Source of the DNA: Mesorhizobium sp. Root157
Lineage (GTDB): Bacteria; Pseudomonadota; Alphaproteobacteria; Rhizobiales; Rhizobiaceae
Length of the DNA: 64,000 bases
Direction of reading: 5' to 3'
Assembly: GCF_001427385.1 (NCBI RefSeq)
Contig: NZ_LMGJ01000012.1
Span: 264,783 to 328,782 of the forward strand
In this document: positions 27,224 through 36,428 of the stretch, in pieces
Position numbering within the stretch: position 1 is the stretch's first letter
How the letters are laid out: every line of letters begins with the position of its first letter
Notes under the pieces: model-generated
Seen by the model: only the letters and a program-made list of their open reading frames with translations
What the model was told of the DNA's origin: nothing
Databases searched by the model: none
Translations under genes and position numbers: made by a program

Positions 27224-28504
27224 ATGAGCAATCTGGCCTATGAGCCCACAGACGATGCCGGCGAACTCGCGCAGCGCGAAATCTCGGCCCTGCAGGCGCT
27301 GCGTCCGATACCGCGCATCTCCATCCAGGCGTTCTGCGACACCGATGGCGTTGCCAACCCGATCGAGCGCGCCGCCGAAGATCGCCGCATGGCCAAGGCG
27401 CACGTCAAGGTCCACATGGGCGGCATCGCCACGGCCATCGAATTCTACCAGTCGGCGCCGACGCCCAACCTGATCATGCTGGAATCGCGCAGCGAACCGA
27501 AACAGCTGCTTGAACAGCTCGCACAGTTGTCGGAGCATTGCGATCCGACCACGAAGGTCGTCGTCATCGGCCACTATAACGATGTCGGCCTTTATCGCGA
27601 ACTGATCCGCAACGGCATTTCGGAGTACGTCATCGCGCCCGTGTCGATGGCCGACATCGTCAGTGTCGTCTCCACGATCTTCGTCGACCCGGACGCCGAG
27701 CCGATCGGCCGCTCGATCGCCTTCGTCGGCGCCAAGGGCGGCGTGGGATCTTCCACCCTTGCCCACAACGTCGCCTGGGCGATGTCCACTCTGTTCAAGT
27801 CCGAGGTGGTGGTCGCCGATCTCGATCTTGCCTTCGGCACGGCCAACATCAACTTCGACCAGGATCCCGCCCAGGGAATCGCCGAAGCGGTATTCTCACC
27901 GGAGCGGATCGACGAGGTCTATCTGGACCGCCTGCTAGCGCAGTGCGCCGAACATCTGTCGCTTTTGGCCGCGCCCTCGACGCTGGAACGCGTCTACGAT
28001 TTCGATGCCGACGCATTTTCGCAGATCATCGATACGGCGCAGCGCACCGCGCCTGTCCTCATACTCGACGTTCCGCACATCTGGAGCGGCTGGAGCAAGA
28101 CCACGCTCATGAAGGCAGACGAGGTCGTCATCACGGCGACGCCGGAACTGGCCAATCTGCGCAATACCAAGAACCTCATGGACATGCTGAAGCGGCTGCG
28201 TCCCAACGATCCGCCGCCGAAGCTGGTCCTCAATCAGGCCGGCGTGCCGAAACGGCCAGAAATCACGGCCCAGGATTTCGCCGAGCCGCTGGGCATCACC
28301 CCGATGGCGATCATTCCCTTCGAGCCGCAGTTGTTCGGCAATGCCTCCAACAACGGCCGCATGCTGGGCGAGATGGACACCAAGAGCCCGATTGTCGCCA
28401 CGGTCAACGAAATCGCCCATGTGCTGACGGGGCGCAGCGAGATCAAGGTCAAGAAGAAGGCCGGCCTGGGCAACTTTCTGGGCAAGTTGAAGCGCGGCAA
28501 ATGA
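27224..28504 (+). CDS. cpaE: Tad pilus localisation ATPase CpaE (TadZ)
   Basis: 426 residues. An N-terminal receiver-like domain (about 40-150, LIMLESRSEPKQLLEQLAQL) precedes a MinD/ParA ATPase with the deviant Walker A GAKGGVGSSTLAHNVA (near 168). Walker-type Asp sites follow in VVADLDLAFGTANINFD. It marks the pole or site where the Tad machine assembles. C-terminal KVKKKAGLGNFLGKLKRGK is basic. ATG preceded by AAGGAAAGAG. Confidence 0.95.
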   Translation: MSNLAYEPTDDAGELAQREISALQALRPIPRISIQAFCDTDGVANPIERAAEDRRMAKAHVKVHMGGIATAIEFYQSAPTPNLIMLESRSEPKQLLEQLAQLSEHCDPTTKVVVIGHYNDVGLYRELIRNGISEYVIAPVSMADIVSVVSTIFVDPDAEPIGRSIAFVGAKGGVGSSTLAHNVAWAMSTLFKSEVVVADLDLAFGTANINFDQDPAQGIAEAVFSPERIDEVYLDRLLAQCAEHLSLLAAPSTLERVYDFDADAFSQIIDTAQRTAPVLILDVPHIWSGWSKTTLMKADEVVITATPELANLRNTKNLMDMLKRLRPNDPPPKLVLNQAGVPKRPEITAQDFAEPLGITPMAIIPFEPQLFGNASNNGRMLGEMDTKSPIVATVNEIAHVLTGRSEIKVKKKAGLGNFLGKLKRGK

Positions 28505-28533
28505 CAGCCGCTGGGCGGGACGGGTAGTCGATC

Positions 28534-30018
28534 ATGTTTGGTAGAAGAGGCAATGACGATGTCGGCAGGCCTGCTGGTGCACGGCCGGCTCCGGCATCCT
28601 CGCAGCAAAAGACGGTTGACGCGGCGCTCGTACTCTCCGCCAAGCCGGCTGAGCCGAGCGCGCCGGTAACGCCGCGGCGTGCCGTCGAGGCGCCGCCGCT
28701 CGCATCGGAGCCCCGGCAGGTCCAGCGTGAGCGCAACGAAAACTACTACGACACGAAGAGCCAGGTCTTTGCCGCGCTCATCGACACGATCGACCTGTCG
28801 CAACTCGCCAAGCTCGATCCCGAAAGCGCGCGCGAAGAAATTCGCGACATCGTCAACGACATCATCGCGATCAAGAATTTTGCGATGTCGATCGCCGAGC
28901 AGGAAGAACTGCTCGAAGACATCTGCAACGACGTGCTGGGCTATGGTCCGCTGGAGCCGTTGCTGGCCCGCGACGACATCGCCGATATCATGGTCAACGG
29001 CTCCCGGAACGTCTACATCGAAGTCAACGGCAAGGTGGAGCAGACCAGCATCCGCTTTCGCGACAACCAGCAGCTTCTCAATATCTGCCAGCGCATCGTC
29101 AGCCAGGTTGGACGCCGCGTCGATGAATCCTCGCCGATCTGCGATGCACGCCTTCCCGACGGCTCGCGCGTCAACGTCATCGCCCCGCCATTGGCCATCG
29201 ACGGCACAGCGCTCACCATCCGCAAATTCAAGAAGGACAAGCTGACGCTCGACCAGTTGGTCAAGTTCGGAGCCATCTCGCCCCAGGGCGCGGAGGTTTT
29301 GAAGATCATCGGCCGCGTGCGCTGCAATGTCGTCATCTCGGGCGGTACCGGCTCCGGCAAGACGACGTTGCTCAATTGCCTGACCAACTATGTCGACCGC
29401 GACGAGCGCGTCATTACCTGCGAGGATTCGGCCGAACTGCAATTGCAGCAGCCGCATGTCGTACGCCTTGAAACGCGTCCCCCCAATCTCGAGGGCGAGG
29501 GCGAGGTGACGATGCGCGATCTGGTCAAGAACTGCCTGCGCATGCGGCCCGAACGCATCATCGTCGGCGAAGTGCGCGGACCGGAAGTGTTCGATCTCTT
29601 GCAAGCGATGAACACCGGCCATGACGGCTCGATGGGAACGATCCACTCCAACAGCCCGCGCGAGTGCCTGAACCGCATGGAATCGATGATCGCCATGGGC
29701 GGCTTTTCGCTGCCGCAGAAAACGGTGCGCGAGATCCTTGTCGGTTCCATCGACGTGATCGTCCAGGCCGCCCGTCTGCGCGACGGTTCGCGCCGCATCA
29801 CTCATATCACCGAGGTGATCGGCCTCGAAGGCGACGTTATCATCACCCAGGACCTGGTCGTCTATAACATCAAGGGTGAAGACGCGAGCGGAAGGCTGAT
29901 CGGCGAGCATGTATCGACCGGCATCGGCAGGCCTCATTTCTGGGATCGCGCCCGCTATTACGGCGAGGAGCAGCGTCTCGCCAACGCACTTGAGGCGATG
30001 GAGAAGCGCGCTGACTGA
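28534..30018 (+). CDS. cpaF: Tad pilus assembly ATPase CpaF (TadA)
   Basis: 494 residues, type II/IV secretion ATPase. The proline-rich N-terminus (about 1-65) is followed by the N-terminal domain ([20 protein letters not shown]) and the hexameric motor. Walker A is [16 protein letters not shown] (near 270), Asp box [15 protein letters not shown], Walker [15 protein letters not shown] and His box [12 protein letters not shown]. It powers pilus extension in the cytoplasm together with TadB/TadC. It lies 29 bp after cpaE. Confidence 0.97.
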   Translation: MFGRRGNDDVGRPAGARPAPASSQQKTVDAALVLSAKPAEPSAPVTPRRAVEAPPLASEPRQVQRERNENYYDTKSQVFAALIDTIDLSQLAKLDPESAREEIRDIVNDIIAIKNFAMSIAEQEELLEDICNDVLGYGPLEPLLARDDIADIMVNGSRNVYIEVNGKVEQTSIRFRDNQQLLNICQRIVSQVGRRVDESSPICDARLPDGSRVNVIAPPLAIDGTALTIRKFKKDKLTLDQLVKFGAISPQGAEVLKIIGRVRCNVVISGGTGSGKTTLLNCLTNYVDRDERVITCEDSAELQLQQPHVVRLETRPPNLEGEGEVTMRDLVKNCLRMRPERIIVGEVRGPEVFDLLQAMNTGHDGSMGTIHSNSPRECLNRMESMIAMGGFSLPQKTVREILVGSIDVIVQAARLRDGSRRITHITEVIGLEGDVIITQDLVVYNIKGEDASGRLIGEHVSTGIGRPHFWDRARYYGEEQRLANALEAMEKRAD

Positions 30019-30047
30019 GCGATCGCGATTCGTGGGGTCCTGCATTC

Positions 30048-31061
30048 ATGTTCGGAATTGACAGCACCGTATTGGCTTTCGTCTTGCTTGCCGGCTTGAG
30101 CGCCGGTGCGATCGCATATGCGTTCCTGTTCAGCAGGATCAGCGATGAGAAGAACGTCGGCAAGCGCCTGCAGTCGATCAAGGCGGCGGAGTCCGACCGC
30201 GCTGTCGTGAAGGCTTCACGCGACCGTGTCGCCGAGGCTGCAAGGCGGCGCAAGTCGGTGCAGGATTCGTTGAAGGAACTGGACGAGAAACAGAAGGACC
30301 GGGACGTCAATGTCCGCAAGCCTCCGCTCAAGATCCAGATCCGTCAAGCCGGGATGCATGTGACCATCGAGCGCTTCTACCTTTATTCGGTGGTGTGCGG
30401 GGTTGTGATGACCCTGGTGGCCTTTGTGGCGGGATTGCCGCTGATCGTCCTGCCGGGCGTGCTTGTCGTCGGCGCCCTTGGCCTGCCGCGCTGGTTCGTG
30501 TCGCTGCGCCGTGCCCGCCGCGTCAAGGCCTTCCTCAAGGAGTTTCCGAACGCGCTGGACGTCATCGTGCGCGCCGTGAAGTCGGGACTGCCGCTGAACG
30601 ACGGTATCCGCCTGATTGCCAATGAATCGCCGGAGCCGGTCAAGACCGAGTTCCGCCGCATCGTCGACGCCCAGCAGATGGGCCTGTCGATCCCCGAGGC
30701 GACGTTGCGCATGCCTGAAACGATGCCGTGCACGGAAGCAAGTTTCTTCGGCATCGTCATCCAGATCCAGGCGCAGGCCGGCGGCAACCTGTCGGAAGCG
30801 CTGGGCAATCTTTCACGCGTGCTTCGTGACCGGAAGAAGATGAAGGCCAAGGTTCAGGCGCTGTCGATGGAAGCGAAGGCCTCGGCCGCCATCATCGGTG
30901 CGCTGCCCTTCATCGTCGGGCTTCTCGTTTATCTGAGCAGTCCCACCTACATCATGCCGCTGTTCACCACCAGCGTTGGCCATCTGATCCTCGGCGTATC
31001 GGCCTTCTGGATGTCGATCGGCATTTTCGTGATGCGCAAGATGATGAATTTCGATGTCTAG
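30048..31061 (+). CDS. tadB: Tad pilus inner-membrane protein TadB
   Basis: 337 residues. A T2SSF domain (about 165-295: FPNALDVIVRAVKSGLPLND, EAGLxxPEA-like region IPEATLRMPETMP, GGNLSEALGNLSRVLRDR) lies between hydrophobic segments near 5-25, 110-150 and 285-335. With TadC it forms the inner-membrane platform driven by CpaF. ATG at 30048, 29 bp after cpaF. Confidence 0.94.
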   Translation: MFGIDSTVLAFVLLAGLSAGAIAYAFLFSRISDEKNVGKRLQSIKAAESDRAVVKASRDRVAEAARRRKSVQDSLKELDEKQKDRDVNVRKPPLKIQIRQAGMHVTIERFYLYSVVCGVVMTLVAFVAGLPLIVLPGVLVVGALGLPRWFVSLRRARRVKAFLKEFPNALDVIVRAVKSGLPLNDGIRLIANESPEPVKTEFRRIVDAQQMGLSIPEATLRMPETMPCTEASFFGIVIQIQAQAGGNLSEALGNLSRVLRDRKKMKAKVQALSMEAKASAAIIGALPFIVGLLVYLSSPTYIMPLFTTSVGHLILGVSAFWMSIGIFVMRKMMNFDV

Positions 31062-31102
31062 AGCCTTGATACTGGCCGAAGTCAATTGATGAGCAGGCAA
31101 CC

Positions 31103-32134
31103 ATGACCGAGCAAGTCGTCAAGACCCTTACCGACCCGGCCTTCCTGATCGCGATGCTTGTCGGGATCGCCGTCTTTGCGACCGTCTTCACCGTGCTTCC
31201 AGCCTTCGGCGGCAATCAACTCAAGTCGCGCATGAAGTCGGTTGCGCTCGAGCGCGACGAATTGCGCGCCAAGCAGCGTGCATGGCTGGCGGCCAACGCC
31301 GACCGGCGTGGCAAGGGCGGCTTGCGCGAAGAGCAGTCCGTCGGCATGCGCAGCATCGTCGAAAAACTGGACCTGAGGCGCTTGCTGGCCGACGAAGGGA
31401 CTATGCGCCAGCTCAGGGTGGCTGGTTTTCGTGGCCAGAACCCGCTGACCAGATTCTTGTTCTTCCGGCTCGTCCTGCCTTTCGTCGGTCTGGCTCTGGC
31501 CGTGCTGATCGTGTTTGGCCTCGGTTACCTGGCCGACAAGCCGATGATGGTCAAAGTCCTGGTGTGCGTGGTCGCCGCCTATGCGGGCTTTTACGCTCCG
31601 ATTCTCTACGTCTCCAATCGCGCCAGCAAACGCAGGCAGTCGATCCAGATGGCTTGGCCGGACGCGCTCGACCTGATGCTCATTTGCGTCGAATCCGGCA
31701 TGTCCGTGGAGGCTGCCATGCGCAAGGTCGCCGAGGAGATCGGCGCGCAGTCGGTCGAGCTTGCCGAGGAATTCGTATTGACCAATGCGGAACTCTCCTT
31801 CCTGCAGGAGCGGCGCCAGGCATATGAGAATCTCGCAACGCGCACCGGCCTTGAATCGGTCAGGTCAGTGGCACAGGCGCTCGTCCAGGCCGAGCGCTAC
31901 GGCACGCCGGTTGCCCATGCCCTGCGCGTGCTGGCCAGCGAGAGCCGCGATATGCGGCTGAACGAGGCTGAGAAGAAAGCTGCGGCGCTTCCCCCCAAGC
32001 TCACGGTGCCGATGATCCTGTTCTTCCTGCCGGTGCTGTTTGCCATCATCCTTGGCCCGGCCGGCATCCAGATCAGCCAGCGCGGCATTTTCGGCGACAA
32101 GGCGAACAACTCCTCGGACATCAACACGCAATAG
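31103..32134 (+). CDS. tadC: Tad pilus inner-membrane protein TadC
   Basis: 343 residues. Membrane segments near 12-35 and 115-170 and at the C-terminus (PMILFFLPVLFAIILGPAGI). The T2SSF domain spans about 185-315 (WPDALDLMLICVESGMSVEA; ERYGTPVAHALRVLASESRD). Partner of TadB in the pilus platform. Last gene of the plus-strand cpa/tad operon; an intrinsic terminator follows 20 bp after the stop. Confidence 0.95.
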   Translation: MTEQVVKTLTDPAFLIAMLVGIAVFATVFTVLPAFGGNQLKSRMKSVALERDELRAKQRAWLAANADRRGKGGLREEQSVGMRSIVEKLDLRRLLADEGTMRQLRVAGFRGQNPLTRFLFFRLVLPFVGLALAVLIVFGLGYLADKPMMVKVLVCVVAAYAGFYAPILYVSNRASKRRQSIQMAWPDALDLMLICVESGMSVEAAMRKVAEEIGAQSVELAEEFVLTNAELSFLQERRQAYENLATRTGLESVRSVAQALVQAERYGTPVAHALRVLASESRDMRLNEAEKKAAALPPKLTVPMILFFLPVLFAIILGPAGIQISQRGIFGDKANNSSDINTQ

Positions 32135-32154
32135 CGCGCGCAGAAGCAGACAAG

Positions 32155-32192
32155 AAAAAGCCTTACCGGCGGAAAGTCCGGTAAGGCTTTTT
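32155..32192 (+). terminator. Intrinsic terminator of the cpaA-tadC operon
   Basis: Arms AAAAAGCCTTACCGG and CCGGTAAGGCTTTTT around an 8-nt loop. The A- and T-runs on both sides make it effective in both directions, so it can also end tadD transcription, which converges here. Confidence 0.95.
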
Positions 32193-32230
32193 AATGTTTG
32201 AAGCTGCTGCGGGGCTGCCGCCACGGATTG

Positions 32231-33055
32231 TCAGTTTGTGGCAGGCTTGGCCTTGTCCTGCGCCTTCAACTGGTTCCAGGCGTTCTGCTGCGACAGCATG
32301 GAACGCAGATAGGTGACGTTGGCCTGAGCCTGCTGCGGCGAGAGTTCCTGCGAGGCAATCTGCTCGGCCTCGTCGAAGCGGCCCTGCAATCCGACCACCA
32401 ACGCCAGGTTCTGGCGCACGCGGCTGTCGGAATTCGGCTGCTGGGTTGCCGAACGCAGATAGGTTTCCGCCGTCCTGAGGTCGCCGCTCAGCACATAGGA
32501 CATGCCGAGATTGGACAGGATCGACGGTTCGTTCGGCTTCAGGTCGAGCGCCTTGCGGTAGGTCTGGCGGGCTTCATCCTTCTGCCCGATCTGGTCGAGA
32601 ATAGCGCCTTCAGCCGACATCAGCCGCCAGTCGGGATATTCCGGTGTCTGCGCCCGGCGCACCGCATCCAGCGCCGGTTCAAGCTGGCCGCTAGCGGCGA
32701 GCGCCTTGCCGTAGGCGGCAAGGACATCCCGGTCTTTCGGATAGGCGATGGCCAATTTGCGCATGACCGCAAGCGACTGGTCGGCATTGCCGTCCATCTG
32801 CAAGACGGTCGCGAACTTGATTGCTGTGGATTTGTCGCTCGGATTGGCCGCGTAGGACTTTCCAAGCAGGGCCGACGCGTTGCTCAATTCGTCCGTCGAC
32901 ATGGCCTCGATCGGCTTGCCGCTGGATCGGGCAATCGAACCCGTGGTCATCTTGCTGGTCGATGCGCACCCGGCAGCGCCGGCCATCAGCGCGATTGCAA
33001 ATGTCGTCGCAAGCAAGCGGCTGGATGTCACGGTGTGGGTGCGCGTGCGCGGCAT
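32231..33055 (-). CDS. tadD: Tad pilus TPR lipoprotein TadD
   Basis: 274 residues from MPRTRTHTVTSSRLLATTFA; the lipobox is AGAAGC. At least four TPR units follow (KSYAANPSDKSTAIKFATVL; RKALDLKPNEPSILSNLGMS; YVLSGDLRTAETYLRSATQQ). TadD is an outer-membrane lipoprotein thought to help secretin assembly. It converges with tadC across the shared terminator and is divergent from the aminopeptidase gene. A CtrA-like box lies 76-91 bp upstream. Confidence 0.9.
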   Translation of the reverse strand: MPRTRTHTVTSSRLLATTFAIALMAGAAGCASTSKMTTGSIARSSGKPIEAMSTDELSNASALLGKSYAANPSDKSTAIKFATVLQMDGNADQSLAVMRKLAIAYPKDRDVLAAYGKALAASGQLEPALDAVRRAQTPEYPDWRLMSAEGAILDQIGQKDEARQTYRKALDLKPNEPSILSNLGMSYVLSGDLRTAETYLRSATQQPNSDSRVRQNLALVVGLQGRFDEAEQIASQELSPQQAQANVTYLRSMLSQQNAWNQLKAQDKAKPATN

Positions 33056-33123
33056 CGGAGCTAGACCTTCCGTTCGTGGCTGCGGCAATCGAATGGCCGA
33101 CTTCCCTAGTCGAGAAATATTCT

Positions 33124-33146
33124 GTTAACCCTAATGGTTGGTTAAC
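33124..33146. promoter_or_regulatory. Palindromic operator candidate between tadD and the M17 aminopeptidase gene
   Basis: Perfect 7-bp arms GTTAACC (33124-33130) and GGTTAAC (33140-33146) with a 9-bp spacer. Part of it also reads CTAA-N7-TTAAC (33131-33146), a one-mismatch CtrA box. It lies 35 bp before the aminopeptidase ATG and about 70 bp before the tadD start. Confidence 0.5.
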
Positions 33147-33180
33147 AAGGCCGACTCGCGCTCGGGTCAAAGGGGGAGAA

Positions 33181-34545
33181 ATGGCTGTCGAGCTGGCGCC
33201 AAACAAATTTGCCAAGGCTTTGCCGGTTCATCTGGTGGCCAGGGATGGTCTGGAGACGGCGGGGCTTTCGCTCTCGACTGTCGTGTGGGCCAAGGCCAAC
33301 GGATTTTCAGGCGAGGCGGGCAGGGTGCTCGTGCTGCCGGGAGAGGGCGGCGGCGTGGGTGGCGCGCTGTTCGGCATCGGCAAAGGCGAAGGCGCCCTGG
33401 CGGTGGGGGCATTGGCGAAAATGTTGCCGGACGGCGACTGGCAATTCGCCACGGCGCCCGCCAATGCGGATCTTGCCGCGCTGGCCGTCGTGCTGGGTGG
33501 CTACGCCTTTACGCGCTATGGCAAGAAACCCGGCCGGGCCTTGCGCTTTGGGCTGCCGGCAGGCGCGGATGCGGCCCGTATCCGCCGCATCGCCGATGGC
33601 GTTTTCCTGGCGCGCGATCTCGTCAATACGCCGACTAACGACATGGGCCCCGATGCGCTGGAGAAGGCCGTGCGGGATCTGGGGGCGGCGCATGACGCGG
33701 ACGTCAAGGTAACGGCTGGCGAATATCTGCTGCGCAAGAATTTTCCGATGATCCATGCGGTCGGCCGGGCGTCTTCGCAGGCGCCGCGTCTGATCGACCT
33801 GCGCTGGGGGCCGAAATCCGCACCCAAGGTGACACTGGTCGGCAAGGGCGTCTGCTTCGACACCGGCGGCCTCGATATCAAGCCTGCCGCCGGCATGCTT
33901 TTGATGAAGAAGGATATGGGCGGCGGGGCCAATGTGCTGGGGCTGGCCTCGATGATCATGGCGGCCCGCCTCAAGGTTCGGCTGCGGGTGCTGATCCCGG
34001 CGGTGGAAAACGCCATCTCCGCCAACGCCTTTCGCCCCGGCGACGTTCTGACCAGCCGCAAGGGCATCACCGTCGAGATCGGCAATACGGATGCCGAAGG
34101 ACGGCTGGTTCTTGCCGATGCATTGGCGCTGGCCGATGAGGACGAACCGCAGATGCTGGTCGACATGGCGACGCTGACGGGGGCTGCGCGGGTGGCGCTC
34201 GGCCCCGACCTGCCGCCGTTCTACACCGACGACGAGAAACTTGCGGCAGAGCTTGCGGCGGCGTCCGTGGCGGTGGAGGACCCGTTGTGGCGCATGCCGT
34301 TGTGGCGGCCCTATGAGCCCAAGCTTGCTTCCAAGATCGCCGACATGAACAACGTCACCACCGACGGGTTTGCCGGCTCGATCACTGCAGCACTGTTTCT
34401 CAAGCGCTTTGTCGAAAAGACGCCCGCATGGGTGCACTTCGACATCTTCGCCTGGAATCCGGTCGACCGTCCGCACGGCCCTGCCGGCGGCGAGGCCCAA
34501 GGCATACGGGCGCTGGAGCAGGTGATAGTCAACCGCTTCGGATAG
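33181..34545 (+). CDS. M17 leucyl aminopeptidase family protein
   Basis: 454 residues. Cytosolic di-zinc aminopeptidase that releases N-terminal residues from peptides. M17 metal and catalytic motifs are present: VGKGVCFDTGGLDIK, LMKKDMGGGANVLG and the signature NTDAEGRLVLADAL. The C-terminus keeps NNVTTDGFAGSITAALFLKR. ATG at 33181 after GGGGGAGAA; the frame is open far upstream but that part overlaps tadD antisense. It resembles the PepB/PepA-like group of alphaproteobacteria. Confidence 0.92.
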   Translation: MAVELAPNKFAKALPVHLVARDGLETAGLSLSTVVWAKANGFSGEAGRVLVLPGEGGGVGGALFGIGKGEGALAVGALAKMLPDGDWQFATAPANADLAALAVVLGGYAFTRYGKKPGRALRFGLPAGADAARIRRIADGVFLARDLVNTPTNDMGPDALEKAVRDLGAAHDADVKVTAGEYLLRKNFPMIHAVGRASSQAPRLIDLRWGPKSAPKVTLVGKGVCFDTGGLDIKPAAGMLLMKKDMGGGANVLGLASMIMAARLKVRLRVLIPAVENAISANAFRPGDVLTSRKGITVEIGNTDAEGRLVLADALALADEDEPQMLVDMATLTGAARVALGPDLPPFYTDDEKLAAELAAASVAVEDPLWRMPLWRPYEPKLASKIADMNNVTTDGFAGSITAALFLKRFVEKTPAWVHFDIFAWNPVDRPHGPAGGEAQGIRALEQVIVNRFG

Positions 34546-34593
34546 ATTCAGATGAAGGCGGCCTGCGAAAGGCGGCTCGCCCGACCTGAATTT
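34545..34593. repeat. Family B repeat, short deletion-type copy
   Basis: Left GATTCAGATG and right GACCTGAATTT ends with inner GGCGGCCTGCGAAAGGCGGC. Compared with the 121-bp copy at 42.5 kb the middle is missing. It begins at the last base of the aminopeptidase stop codon. Confidence 0.7.
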
Positions 34594-34647
34594 GATCTCA
34601 AGCGGGAATGAAACGGAACCGAAACAATTTGCCGCGATAATGGGCGC

Positions 34648-34998
34648 ATGGCGATTTCCATGCGTCCGATCCAGGCATTGCGGCTGTGGCAGCAGGTGGC
34701 GCTGCACGCGGTGCAGGGCGACGCGCACGATCTCACCATGCGCCAGATGGCGATCCTGTTCACAATCTATCTGGACGCGCCGCCGCATACGGTGCGCGGG
34801 CTGGCCGCCAAGCTCAACGTCACCAAGCCGGTGATCACCCGCGCTCTGGATACGATGGGTGCGATGAAGCTGGTGTCGCGCCATCGCGACGAGCGCGACA
34901 AGCGCAACGTCCTGATCCGCCGCACGGTGGAAGGTGCGCTCTATGTAGAGCGCTTCGGCGATGATATCATCGCCAAGGCTCTCGACCTCCCATTGTGA
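34648..34998 (+). CDS. MarR/winged-helix family transcriptional regulator
   Basis: 116 residues, shorter than typical MarR proteins (about 140-150). The winged-helix core is clear: MRQMAILFTIYLDAPPHTVR, then GLAAKLNVTKPVITRALDTM (recognition helix) and LVSRHRDERDKRNVLIRRT (wing). No clear SD is seen; a second ATG lies four codons in. Its stop overlaps the GTG start of the NlpC/P60 gene, so the two are translated together. The regulated genes and the ligand are unknown. Confidence 0.82.
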   Translation: MAISMRPIQALRLWQQVALHAVQGDAHDLTMRQMAILFTIYLDAPPHTVRGLAAKLNVTKPVITRALDTMGAMKLVSRHRDERDKRNVLIRRTVEGALYVERFGDDIIAKALDLPL

Positions 34999-35870
34999 AA
35001 GCACCAGCCTTGACCGTTCGCGATACCCGCCTTCATGCCTTTCGCCCCGACCTGGCCGACGCCCGCCTGCAAGGCGAAGTCGTTGCCGAGCGCTTCGTCG
35101 CCGGCACGCCTGCACGCCTCGCGGTGCCTGTCGCCGATGTGCTGAAGACGCCGGCGGTGGGGGCCGGCATCGATACGCAGTTCCTCTATGGCGACGATGT
35201 CCTTGTCTTCGAAGCGGCCGCCGGCTTTGCCTGGGTGCAGGCCGAACGCGACGGCTATGTCGGTTATGTCAGGGAAAGCGATCTTGCTGGACGCGACGGC
35301 CAGCCAACGCACATCGTGTCGGTGCCGCGCACCTTTCTTTATCCCGGACCGGACCTGCGTTTTCCAAGGGCCGGGCAATTATCGATGGGCTCGACGGTGA
35401 CCGTGACTGGTGCAGCCGAAACGCGTGGCACCCAATATGTCGTGCTGGCCAGCGGGCAGGCACTGATCGCCAAGCACTTGATGCCGGTGGTGGACCGCGC
35501 CGCCGACTATGTCGCAGTGGCCGAGACGTTTCTGGGTACGCCCTATCTTTGGGGCGGTGCATCCGGCTTCGGCATCGATTGCTCAGGCCTTGTCCAGCTT
35601 GCCATGCGCATGACCGGTCGCGACGTGCTGCGCGATTCCGACATGCAGGCGGAGGGGCTTGGCGCGCCGCTCGATCCGGGGGCGGATTTTTCCGGCCTGC
35701 GCCGTGGCGACCTGGTGTTTTGGAAAGGCCACGTCGCCATTATGACCGATGCGGAAAATATGATCCACGCCAACGGCCACACCATGCTGGTGTCGCGCGA
35801 AGGCTTGCGCGAAGCCATCGACCGCATCGGCTATCTTTATGGTGTGCCGACGGGATTCCGGCGGCCCTGA
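34995..35870 (+). CDS. NlpC/P60 family peptidase with SH3-like domains
   Basis: 291 residues, GTG start overlapping the previous stop (GTGA). SH3-like segments lie at about 70-165 (FEAAAGFAWVQAERDGYVGY, LYPGPDLRFPRAGQLSMGST). The C-terminal NlpC/P60 domain has the catalytic Cys in GIDCSGLVQLAM and the His in FWKGHVAIMTDAENMIHA. Members cut D-glutamyl-diaminopimelate bonds in peptidoglycan peptides. No signal peptide is evident, which fits a role in cytoplasmic muropeptide recycling. Confidence 0.9.
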   Translation: MKAPALTVRDTRLHAFRPDLADARLQGEVVAERFVAGTPARLAVPVADVLKTPAVGAGIDTQFLYGDDVLVFEAAAGFAWVQAERDGYVGYVRESDLAGRDGQPTHIVSVPRTFLYPGPDLRFPRAGQLSMGSTVTVTGAAETRGTQYVVLASGQALIAKHLMPVVDRAADYVAVAETFLGTPYLWGGASGFGIDCSGLVQLAMRMTGRDVLRDSDMQAEGLGAPLDPGADFSGLRRGDLVFWKGHVAIMTDAENMIHANGHTMLVSREGLREAIDRIGYLYGVPTGFRRP

Positions 35871-35879
35871 ATTGCCGTG

Positions 35880-36428
35880 CTATTTGCCGCCGCGGCGCAG
35901 ATGCTCGTCCAGCCGGGGCATGATTTCCACGAAATTGCAGGGCATGTGCCGATAGTCGAGCTGGGCCTTCAGGATGCTGTCCCAGGCATCCTTGCAGGCG
36001 CCCGGCGAGCCGGGCAGCACGAACACGAATGTGGCGTTGACGACGCCGCCGGTGGCGCGTGACTGGATCGTGGATGTGCCGATCTTGTCGAAGGAGATGC
36101 GGTGGAAGACTTCGGAGAAGCCATCCATGCGCTTTTCAAAGATGGCTTCGAGCGCTTCCGGTGTGACGTCGCGTCCGGTGAAGCCGGTGCCGCCGGTGGT
36201 GATGACGACATCGATGCCGCCGTCCTTCGACCACGCAAGCACCTTGTCGCGGATCTTGTCCTTGTCGTCGGTGACGATGTCGCGCGCCGCCAGCACATGG
36301 CCGGCTTCCACGATGCGGTCGGCCAGCGTCTGGCCTGACTTGTCGTCGGCGGGCGTGCGGGAATCCGACACGGTCAGCACCGCGATGCGCACCGGGATAA
36401 AGGTACGGACCTCGCTAGGCGTCGCCAT
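35880..36428 (-). CDS. moaB: Molybdenum cofactor biosynthesis protein MoaB
   Basis: 182 residues, MogA/MoaB fold that adenylates molybdopterin. Motifs are VSDSRTPADDKSGQTLADRI at the N-terminus, TTGGTGFTGRDVTPEA (near 80) and VLPGSPGACKDAWDSIL near the C-terminus. The start MATPSEVRTFIPVRI overlaps the last 14 bases of ispE. The frame stays open upstream inside ispE but that is a shadow. Confidence 0.94.
   Translation of the reverse strand: MATPSEVRTFIPVRIAVLTVSDSRTPADDKSGQTLADRIVEAGHVLAARDIVTDDKDKIRDKVLAWSKDGGIDVVITTGGTGFTGRDVTPEALEAIFEKRMDGFSEVFHRISFDKIGTSTIQSRATGGVVNATFVFVLPGSPGACKDAWDSILKAQLDYRHMPCNFVEIMPRLDEHLRRGGK

Noticed and set aside
28234-30045. Minus-strand open frame of 603 codons opposite cpaF
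   Set aside because: Complement of the CpaF coding frame; no motif.
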